NCBI RefSeq assembly: GCF_018614875.1
Contig: NZ_JAGGNW010000011.1
Location: forward strand, 620,001-684,000
Source: Variovorax paradoxus
Lineage (GTDB): Bacteria > Pseudomonadota > Gammaproteobacteria > Burkholderiales > Burkholderiaceae_C
Reading direction: 5' to 3'
DNA: 64,000 nucleotides
This document shows, one piece after another, positions 8,383 to 15,163 of the stretch. Within the stretch, counting starts at the first letter, position 1, and each line of letters starts with the position of its first letter. The notes under the pieces are model-generated. The model did not search any database. It saw only the letters and a list, made by a program, of their open reading frames with translations, and had not been told where the DNA came from. The translations under genes were made by a program, and so were the position numbers.

Positions 8383-9273
8383 ATGGACACCCGGCAGATG
8401 CGTTGCGTAGTGGCAATCGCCGACAGCGGCAGCCTCACGCGCGCGGCCGAAAGCCTGGGCCTGGCGCAGCCGGCGCTGACCCAGACCATCAACCGGCTGG
8501 AGGCCGAGATCGGCACTCGGCTGTTCACCCGCTCGCGCCGCGGCGCGATGTTGACCGAAGCTGGCCACGCCATCATCGACGATCTGCGCGCGAGCCTCGC
8601 CTATGGCGACATGGCGCTTGCTCGAGCCCGCGCGATGGGTTTGGGTGAAGGCGGCGAGCTGACCATCGGCTTCGTCTCACATGCGTTGTACGAAGTGCTT
8701 CCGCGGGCGCTGCGACGCTTCCGCGCCGCGCATCCGGGGGTGCGGTTCCGCTTGCGCGAGATGAGCAATGCGGAGCAGGTCGAGGCGCTGGAGCGTGGCC
8801 GCATCGATGTCGCGCTTCTGCATCCACCTGTGTCAGTCAGCGCTGCGGTGCATGAGCTGAAGCTCGGCGCCGAGGCAATGGTCGCCGCGCTCCCCGCCCA
8901 TCATGCGGTGGCGGACGACGGCCGCGTGTCGCTGGCCGAACTGGCCTTGCACGGGCTGGTGTGGTTTCCCGAGCAGCACGTGGCCGGTCTGCGCAATGAA
9001 ATGCTCAGCGCGATCCGCAGCGCTGGTCACCAGGTCGCGGTAGTTCAGGAAGCCAACCGCACGCTGACGGTGCTGGCCGCGGTGGCGGCGGGCCTGGGAT
9101 GGTCGCTGCTGCCGCGCTCGGTGTGCGCGCTGCGTCACGAGGGCGTGCGCTATGCCGAGGTGCGCGATGGCGGCTGCCTGCCTTCGTACGAGCTCGCGGC
9201 GATGTGGCGCGCGCGTTCGCGGCCTGCGTTCGCCGATGCCTTCGCCGAGGTGCTCGCAGGCCGGAATGACTGA
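8383..9273 (+). CDS. LysR-family transcriptional regulator
   Basis: A 296-residue LTTR. The N-terminal winged HTH (residues 1-60; SLTRAAESLGLAQPALTQTINRLEAEIGTRLFTR) is canonical, followed by a two-lobed substrate-binding domain (GELTIGFVSHALYEVLPRALRRF). No convincing ribosome-binding site is visible, and a GATAAT element ends only seven bases before the ATG, so the transcript could be nearly leaderless. It is convergent with the Bug receptor gene. The LysR-type box at 11184-11200 in front of the amidohydrolase/Bug operon is a plausible target. Confidence 0.9.
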   Translation: MDTRQMRCVVAIADSGSLTRAAESLGLAQPALTQTINRLEAEIGTRLFTRSRRGAMLTEAGHAIIDDLRASLAYGDMALARARAMGLGEGGELTIGFVSHALYEVLPRALRRFRAAHPGVRFRLREMSNAEQVEALERGRIDVALLHPPVSVSAAVHELKLGAEAMVAALPAHHAVADDGRVSLAELALHGLVWFPEQHVAGLRNEMLSAIRSAGHQVAVVQEANRTLTVLAAVAAGLGWSLLPRSVCALRHEGVRYAEVRDGGCLPSYELAAMWRARSRPAFADAFAEVLAGRND

Positions 9274-9288
9274 GCCGGGGCTCAGTCA
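9267..9288. terminator. Inverted repeat spanning two convergent stop codons
   Basis: Perfect 10-bp arms TGACTGAGCC and GGCTCAGTCA around GG. The LysR stop lies in the left arm and the Bug stop in the right arm. It probably folds in both transcripts; it lacks a T-run. Confidence 0.5.
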
Positions 9289-10265
9289 AGGCTGATCCGG
9301 TTGTCCTTGGCGAGCTTGGTCCACTTCTCGATCTCGGCGCGGCGGAAGCGCTCCAACTCGGCTGGGCCGGACCCGAGCACTTCGGCGCCCATGGCCTCCA
9401 GCCGACTCTTCACCTCGGGTTCCTGGACAATGGCGGCCAACTCGGTCGCCAATCGCTCAACCACCGGCGCTGGCGTACCGCGCGGCGCCAGGATAGCGTT
9501 CCATTCGTAGGCCTCGTAGCCCGGCAGGCCCGACTCAGCGACTGTCGGCAGTTGCGGCAGCACCGGGGACCGGGTCTTGCCGGTAACCGCGATCGCACGC
9601 AGCTTCTCGCCCCGGATGTAAGGCAGGCTTGACGCCAAGCTGGCGAAGAACACCGGCACTTGGCCCGCCATTACGTCGGTCAGGGCGGGGCCGCCCCCCT
9701 TGTAGGCGACATGGGTCATGCGCACGCCGCCCATGGCCTGGAACAGTTCGCCGGCCAGATGCTGCGCCGAGCCATTGCCAGAAGAGGCGAAGTTGATCTC
9801 GCCCGGCTTGGCCTTGGCTTGCGCCAGCACATCCTTGACGCTGCGGTAGGGCGTCGACGGCGTCACCACCAAGACATTGGGCACCTTCACCAGCAGCGAC
9901 ACCGGCACCAAGTCGCGCAACGTGTCAAAGGGCATCTTGCTGCGCAGCGCCGGGTTCTGTGCATGGTTGGACGCGTCGAGCAGCAGCGTGTAGCCGTCGG
10001 CTGGACTCTTCGCGACGGCATCGCCGCCGATGGCACCGCCGGCGCCGGCGCGATTGTCGACCACCACCGGCTGGCGCAAGCGCTCGGACAGCCGCGGCGC
10101 GATCACCCGGGCCACCGCGTCCACGGTGCCTCCCGGCGGGTAGCTCACGACAAGCTTGATCGGCTTGGACGGCCAGGCCTGGGCCGCGGCGAAGCTGGTG
10201 ACACACAGGCAAGCTGCGGCAGCGCCGAAGCCGCGAAGACGGTGCAAAGTGCTGGATCTAGTCAT
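9282..10265 (-). CDS. Bug/TctC-family periplasmic tripartite tricarboxylate receptor
   Basis: Periplasmic solute receptor of the Bug family, 327 residues with an N-terminal signal peptide ending near SFAAAQA. Family marks are WPSKPIKLVVSYPPGGTVD, VDNRAGAGGAIGGDAVAKSPADGYTLL, TPYRSVKDVLAQAK and LPTVAESGLPGYEAY. Such receptors normally serve a TctA/TctB transporter, but none is in the window. The start at 10265 is preceded by GGAGACAACG. It overlaps the 3' end of the amidohydrolase gene by 8 bp, so uptake and hydrolysis of the same carboxylate or lactone are likely linked. Confidence 0.92.
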   Translation of the reverse strand: MTRSSTLHRLRGFGAAAACLCVTSFAAAQAWPSKPIKLVVSYPPGGTVDAVARVIAPRLSERLRQPVVVDNRAGAGGAIGGDAVAKSPADGYTLLLDASNHAQNPALRSKMPFDTLRDLVPVSLLVKVPNVLVVTPSTPYRSVKDVLAQAKAKPGEINFASSGNGSAQHLAGELFQAMGGVRMTHVAYKGGGPALTDVMAGQVPVFFASLASSLPYIRGEKLRAIAVTGKTRSPVLPQLPTVAESGLPGYEAYEWNAILAPRGTPAPVVERLATELAAIVQEPEVKSRLEAMGAEVLGSGPAELERFRRAEIEKWTKLAKDNRISLD

Positions 10266-11112
10266 CGTTGTCTCCTGAAGAAAAGTGGAACAGGCAACGC
10301 GGCGTGTCAATGAGGATGGTTCGCCGCGCAGCGACATCGGGCACCCACTCGGTCAAGGCCGAGAGGCTGGTCGAGAATGAGGCGAGCTCGCGGTGCTGGG
10401 TGTGGGGCCAGTCGCTGCCCCACACCAGCCGTTCGGGCCCGAACGCGTCGAGCAGCTTCGCGGCCGCCGCAGTGGCCTGCACCGCCGCCACCGGCGTCCA
10501 GTTGCGGTACGCCGCCGAGAGCTTGACCCAGGTGGAGTTGCTGGCGGCCGCCTCCAGCAGCCACGGCATTCCCCTACCGGCATCCACCTGCGTCCCTGGC
10601 CGACCGAAATGGTCAACCACGAGCCGCACGCCGCTGTCGATCACCGCGGAGCCGACCTGCGGGAGTCTGTCGATCTCGACATGCACCTCGACATGCCAGT
10701 CCAGCGCGCGGACATGCGCCAGCAGCGCGGCCCAAGCGCCGCTGCGAAGGTCCGGCACTGCAGCACCGAGCAAGTTGAGTCGAATGCCGCAGACACCTCG
10801 CGACGCCATTGACCGGAGTTCGGCTTCGGCGATCGAGGGTGCAACCACGACCACGCCGCGAAAACGCCCGGGACAGGCATCGAGCGCGGTCAGCAGGAAG
10901 CCGTTGTCGGTGCCAAGGAAGCTCGGCTGCACCAGCACCGCATGTGACACGTCGTGTGCATCGAGCAGTCCGAGGTAGTCGGCCAACGGGGCATCGTAGT
11001 CAGGCGAATGGCGGCAGCCCTCGGCGAAGGGCAGATCGTGCCGGAACACGTGCGCGTGGCTATCAACCGCGGTCACGGGTTGCCCGCCGGCGGGCTGGTG
11101 ATGAATCGTCAT
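10258..11112 (-). CDS. Amidohydrolase family 2 protein (PDC-lactonase-like)
   Basis: A 284-residue TIM-barrel metal hydrolase. The first metal motif is DSHAHVF, with VDHFG and GSDWPHTQH later in the barrel, the pattern of the 2-pyrone-4,6-dicarboxylate lactonase (LigI)/amidohydrolase_2 group. This group hydrolyses lactones or decarboxylates small aromatic acids. It is the first gene of a two-gene operon with a Bug receptor. A LysR-type inverted repeat lies about 72-88 bases upstream of its ATG. The substrate is not identifiable from sequence. Confidence 0.85.
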   Translation of the reverse strand: MTIHHQPAGGQPVTAVDSHAHVFRHDLPFAEGCRHSPDYDAPLADYLGLLDAHDVSHAVLVQPSFLGTDNGFLLTALDACPGRFRGVVVVAPSIAEAELRSMASRGVCGIRLNLLGAAVPDLRSGAWAALLAHVRALDWHVEVHVEIDRLPQVGSAVIDSGVRLVVDHFGRPGTQVDAGRGMPWLLEAAASNSTWVKLSAAYRNWTPVAAVQATAAAAKLLDAFGPERLVWGSDWPHTQHRELASFSTSLSALTEWVPDVAARRTILIDTPRCLFHFSSGDNDD

Positions 11113-11183
11113 GGCTGTCTTGGATGGGCCATGAAGTATCCTGAGCCGCGCACGCGGGCGTCAGCATCCGCGCGTTGCGTTTG

Positions 11184-11200
11184 CATAAGCGCTACTTATG
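11184..11200. promoter_or_regulatory. LysR-type operator box
   Basis: CATAAG-CGCTA-CTTATG, a perfect 6-bp inverted repeat that contains the T-N11-A core expected for LysR regulators. A further half site, CATAAG, lies near 11279. It is positioned upstream of the amidohydrolase start at 11112. Binding by the LysR at 8383-9273 is inferred. Confidence 0.6.
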
Positions 11201-11639
11201 ACTGCAACTGAGAGACGCGGCTTCGGGTCTCCGCCCACCTGACCTTGCCCCTGGAATCCGTACCCCATAGCTGAGCGCATAAGTCAGGGCGGGGGGCTGC
11301 TTCTCAGACGCCCTACTCCGAACCGAGGCTGGCCGGTTCATCGGCAATGCTTTGCACCCGCCAGTCTCCCGGCGGCGATATCACCTGTATCAAGATGATC
11401 TCTTGCGATTGCCATGAATATTGAGCGTCTGAATTCCATTTTTGTTGCTGGTGGGAAGTATGCAATCTTGCAAACAATTGAGTACTTCAGGTGTCCTGAA
11501 CGACATATGTGCCTGCGTGGGGAAAACTGAATCCTTAGGCCGAAACGAGTAGCGGATGAAAACGACTCTCGAGCGGCGGCGAAGCAGCAACGGCGTGTGA
11601 TCGATATCGAAATTCAACCCGCCGTTGGCGTCGTACCCC
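11201..11639. other. Intergenic region without a recognised gene
   Basis: It separates the divergent amidohydrolase and binding-protein genes. Apart from the LysR-type half site near 11279 I see no gene or RNA in it. Open frames here have no family resemblance and no ribosome-binding site. Confidence 0.5.
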
Positions 11640-12551
11640 ATGTTCCATTTTTCCGTGCACCTCCTGCGTGCCGCGACGATTCCCCTGGTCCTCGCGCTGG
11701 TGGCACCGTCGGCGCAGGCCGCCGGCGACACGATGAGCAAGATCCGCGAAACGCGCACGATCGTGCTCGGTGTGCGCGAAGCCGTGCCGCCTTTTTCGTT
11801 CGTCAATGCACAGAAGCAGCCCGCGGGCTATTCGGTGGACCTGTGCATGAACGCGGTCGAGGAGATCAGGCGCGAGCTCAAGCTTCCCGACATCAAGGTT
11901 CAGTACAAGCTGGTGGCCGGCCCGGAGCGCATTCCGAAACTGCTCGCCGGCGAAATCGACCTCGAGTGTGGTTCGACGACCAACACGATGGCGCGCCAGG
12001 AGAAGGTGGACTTCAGCTACACCTTCTTCGTCGCCGGAATGCGCGTGCTGACGAACAAGAGCCTTCAAGTGGAGACGGTGAAGGATCTGAAGAACATGCC
12101 GATCGCGCTGGCCAAGGGTTCGACCTCGGAGAAGCTTTTCAAGCAACTCGGCGACGGTGAGCTGCGCGACGCGAAGTTCACCACCTACGACAACAACGGC
12201 GAGGCCTACAAGGCCCTGAAGGACGGCAAGGTGGGCGCATTTGCGCAGGATGATTCGCTGTTGCAAGGCCTCGTGTCGAAAGACAAGGGGATGGATACGC
12301 TCGGCCTGAGCAGGCTTGCGCTGTCGGTTGAACCATATGCCGTGATGGTGCGCAAGGGCGACACTGCGTTGCTCGCAGCTGTCGACCGGAGCCTCGCGCA
12401 GTTGTACGCGAGTGGCGAGATCAATGCGCTTTATGACAAGTGGTTCAACACCGACACGCTGACCATCAAGATGGGCCGCCTGACACGCGACAGCTTCGTC
12501 CGACCGAACAAGCAGCCCGGTGTCGCGATGGTGCTCGGCCATTCGATCTGA
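11640..12551 (+). CDS. ABC transporter periplasmic binding protein, glutamate/aspartate type
   Basis: A 303-residue secreted protein with a signal peptide ending near PSAQA, followed by an SBP_bac_3 fold (ETRTIVLGVREAVPPFSFVN, GYSVDLC, ECGSTTNTMARQEKVDFSYTFF). It most resembles GltI/DEBP glutamate-aspartate binding proteins. No permease or ATPase gene follows, so it is an orphan that may dock to a transporter encoded elsewhere or act in sensing. The ATG at 11640 puts the hydrophobic signal directly at the N-terminus; an in-frame TTG five codons upstream is the alternative. Confidence 0.85.
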   Translation: MFHFSVHLLRAATIPLVLALVAPSAQAAGDTMSKIRETRTIVLGVREAVPPFSFVNAQKQPAGYSVDLCMNAVEEIRRELKLPDIKVQYKLVAGPERIPKLLAGEIDLECGSTTNTMARQEKVDFSYTFFVAGMRVLTNKSLQVETVKDLKNMPIALAKGSTSEKLFKQLGDGELRDAKFTTYDNNGEAYKALKDGKVGAFAQDDSLLQGLVSKDKGMDTLGLSRLALSVEPYAVMVRKGDTALLAAVDRSLAQLYASGEINALYDKWFNTDTLTIKMGRLTRDSFVRPNKQPGVAMVLGHSI

Positions 12552-12888
12552 GTAGACCCACGCCCGAGTGCAAGTTCTCGATGCACGCGGACTCGATGCA
12601 GGACATCTTCTCTGCTCGACCACCGCCTCCTCAGCGTACGCAAGGGTGTTGACGCATGCTGCGTTCGGCAGCGGCTGACATTTTTCGGCCTATGGAAAGC
12701 GCCATGCGCCACTAAACGTCAGGCGGAGCGCATGTTTGTCGGGCTTGAGCGTTCTCCATGAACCGTTTCGCCTTATCGCCAGAACCCGTAGAGCGGCACG
12801 AGAAAATGGCATGCAATTTGCGGAATCAATTTTTTACATATCTGCGAAAATGACAAATTTCTCGAATGATGACAAGGACGGCTTCTTT
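12552..12888. other. Intergenic region upstream of the lyase lipoprotein
   Basis: About 340 bases with no supported gene. The last 60 bases are A/T-rich compared with the surroundings and probably hold the promoter of the gene at 12889. The frame is open through part of it but has no ribosome-binding site before 12889. Confidence 0.4.
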
Positions 12889-15123
12889 ATGGACCGCCGT
12901 GTTTTCTTTCTCGGCACCGCGGGCGCGCTGGCTCTGGGGACGGCAGGTTGCGGCGGCGGGAGCGGGGGTTTTTCGACAACAGGTGGGGCCCTCGCGCAGC
13001 AACAGCCGCAACCACAGACGTCAGGTGCTACTCCCGGCGCTACTCCCGGCGCTACTCCCGGCGCTACTCCTGGTGCTACTCCCGGTGCCACTGACGCTGT
13101 CGACACCATCGATACCACCGCGCCTGACCCGACGGCTCCTCCGACGCAAGTAGGCAAGATCACCCACCCCGGCCTACTGAGCACAGAGGCCGACCTGAAA
13201 CGCATTCGGGACAAACTTGCCGCCAGCGAGGAGCCCTGGGTCGGTGGCTGGGGCGCGCTGCTCGGCAGCGGCCGCTCGCACCTCGGCGCGTCGCCGCGCC
13301 CCCTGGAAATGGTGATCCGCGGTGCCGGCAACAATAACTTCGCCCAGATGTACATCGACATGCAGCGCGCCCATCAACTCGCGCTGCGCTGGAAGATCTC
13401 CGGCGACGAGGACTACGCCAAGAAGGCGCTGGAGTTTCTCAACGCCTGGTCGTCGAAGTTGACCAAGCTGGGCGGCGATTCCAACGTCTTCCTCGCCTCG
13501 GGCCTGTACGGCTACCAATGGGCCAATGCCGCTGAACTGATGCGCACCTATCCCGGCTGGGCGGAGGAGGACGTCGCCCGCTTCCGGGCCATGCTGCTGA
13601 ACGTGTTCTATCCCTTGTGCCACAACTTTCTGGTCGATCACAATGGCTCCGAGATCAGAAAGGTCATCCACTACTGGGCCAACTGGGATCTGTGCAACAT
13701 CTGCTCGGTCTTCGCCATCGGGGTGTTCTGCGACCGGCCCGACCTCACCGCCGAAGCGGTCAACTACTACAAGTCCGGGCGGGGCAACGGCGCCGGGGCC
13801 CACAACGTCTATTTCATGCACCCTGGACACTTGGGCCAATGGCAGGAGAGCCACCGCGACCAGGGCCACTCGACCCTTGGCATCGCCCTGGCCGGCGCGC
13901 TGTGCGAAATGGCGTGGAATCAAGGGGAAGACCTCTACGGGTACTGGAACAACCGCCTGCTGGCCGGCGCGGAGTATGTCGCCAAAACGAACCTCAGCGA
14001 CCCCAACGGCAACCCCTACGAGATGCCGTTCACCCCGTACACCAACGACCAGTTCACCGGCACCGCAGTAGCCGGAACCGGGCACTTCCGGCCCTGCTTT
14101 GAAGTGATCTACAACCACTACGTGAACCGCAGAGGCTTGTCGGCGCCGTGGACCCAGGCGATGGCCGAGAAGATGCGCCCCGAGCGCTTTGACGGGACCG
14201 GCGACCAGCCCGGCCTGGGCACGCTGCTCTATACGCGCGATCCGGCCCCCGCCGCAAAACCCAGCGGCCTGAGCGCATTCCTCAGCGCCGGCAAGGTGCT
14301 GTTGTCATGGTGGGGCAGTGCCGACGCCACCCACTATCTGGTTCAGCGAGCGGGGTCTCCCAACGGCCCGTTCGCGACCCTCTCGCAAGTCAGCGATCCC
14401 CGCACCTACACCGACGACCCGGCCCAAGGCACCTGGTACTACAGGATCAGCGCGGTGACCAGCCTGGGCGAGCTCATCGGCGCAGAGACCCTGCGCGTGG
14501 CTGTCCCAGGCGAGTTGTGGCTGCACTTGCCGCTCAACGGCGACGCCAACGATGCCAGCGGCCATGGCCTCCATGCCCAGTTGAAGGACGGTGCGAGTTG
14601 GGGCAAAGGTCGCGCGGGTGGGCGTGCCGTGCTGCTCGACGGCCGCAGCGGCCACGTGGCGCTGCCCGATGGGGCTCTGTCGGCCCTGGGCGATTTCACG
14701 ATCTCGTTGTGGGTCTATTGGGACGCCGCGGCGACCTACTCGCGGATCTTCGATTTCGGCTCCAACAACGTGGCCTTCATGGCGCTTGGCGCCCGCGATA
14801 GCGTCAACCAGATGCGCTTCATGACCACGCGCGTGGAATCCTGGAGCATGCAGTCCGTGGCCGGCAACGCTTTGCCCACCGGCCGTTGGGTGCATGTGGC
14901 CGTGACGCTCTCCGGCACGGTGGGCACGCTCTATGTCGACGGCTCGCCGGTCGCCAGCCAGAACGATATCTGGATCACGCCCTACCAGCTCGGCCACACC
15001 ACGCGAACCTGGCTGGGCCGCTCGCAGTACGATCGCGATCCGTTCTTCAAAGGCCGGATGCAGGACCTGCGCATCTATAGCGGGGCGCAGGACGCGGCTT
15101 TCATCGCGGACCTCGCTCGCTGA
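12889..15123 (+). CDS. Exported alginate-lyase-like lipoprotein with Fn3-like and LamG domains
   Basis: A 744-residue secreted polysaccharide-active protein. The N-terminus MDRRVFFLGTAGALALGTAGC combines a twin-arginine-like DRRVFFLG with a lipobox-like cysteine at residue 21. A low-complexity linker with GATP repeats follows. Residues about 85-440 are an alpha/alpha-toroid domain of the alginate lyase superfamily (HPGLLSTEADLKRIRDKL, GLYGYQWANAAELMR, YWANWDLCNICSVF). Next come a short fibronectin-III-like module (LSWWGSADATHYLVQRAG) and a C-terminal LamG/concanavalin-like domain (LPLNGDANDASGHGL ... GRMQDLRIYSG). The start at 12889 has AAGGA upstream and puts the signal at the extreme N-terminus. 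The polymer cleaved is unknown. Confidence 0.85.
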   Translation: MDRRVFFLGTAGALALGTAGCGGGSGGFSTTGGALAQQQPQPQTSGATPGATPGATPGATPGATPGATDAVDTIDTTAPDPTAPPTQVGKITHPGLLSTEADLKRIRDKLAASEEPWVGGWGALLGSGRSHLGASPRPLEMVIRGAGNNNFAQMYIDMQRAHQLALRWKISGDEDYAKKALEFLNAWSSKLTKLGGDSNVFLASGLYGYQWANAAELMRTYPGWAEEDVARFRAMLLNVFYPLCHNFLVDHNGSEIRKVIHYWANWDLCNICSVFAIGVFCDRPDLTAEAVNYYKSGRGNGAGAHNVYFMHPGHLGQWQESHRDQGHSTLGIALAGALCEMAWNQGEDLYGYWNNRLLAGAEYVAKTNLSDPNGNPYEMPFTPYTNDQFTGTAVAGTGHFRPCFEVIYNHYVNRRGLSAPWTQAMAEKMRPERFDGTGDQPGLGTLLYTRDPAPAAKPSGLSAFLSAGKVLLSWWGSADATHYLVQRAGSPNGPFATLSQVSDPRTYTDDPAQGTWYYRISAVTSLGELIGAETLRVAVPGELWLHLPLNGDANDASGHGLHAQLKDGASWGKGRAGGRAVLLDGRSGHVALPDGALSALGDFTISLWVYWDAAATYSRIFDFGSNNVAFMALGARDSVNQMRFMTTRVESWSMQSVAGNALPTGRWVHVAVTLSGTVGTLYVDGSPVASQNDIWITPYQLGHTTRTWLGRSQYDRDPFFKGRMQDLRIYSGAQDAAFIADLAR
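13024..13083 (+). repeat. 12-bp coding tandem repeat (GATP linker)
   Basis: Five consecutive 12-bp units of the form GGCGCTACTCCC with a few synonymous changes, encoding Gly-Ala-Thr-Pro repeats in the linker after the lipobox. Unit number could vary between strains by slippage. Confidence 0.9.
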
Positions 15124-15163
15124 CAGTCGCCGGGCAGTTTCAGTTCACGTCTATCGCGCGCTG

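Noticed and set aside
13024..13083. Minisatellite or CRISPR-like repeat
   Set aside because: The 12-bp units are in frame and encode a Gly-Ala-Thr-Pro linker.
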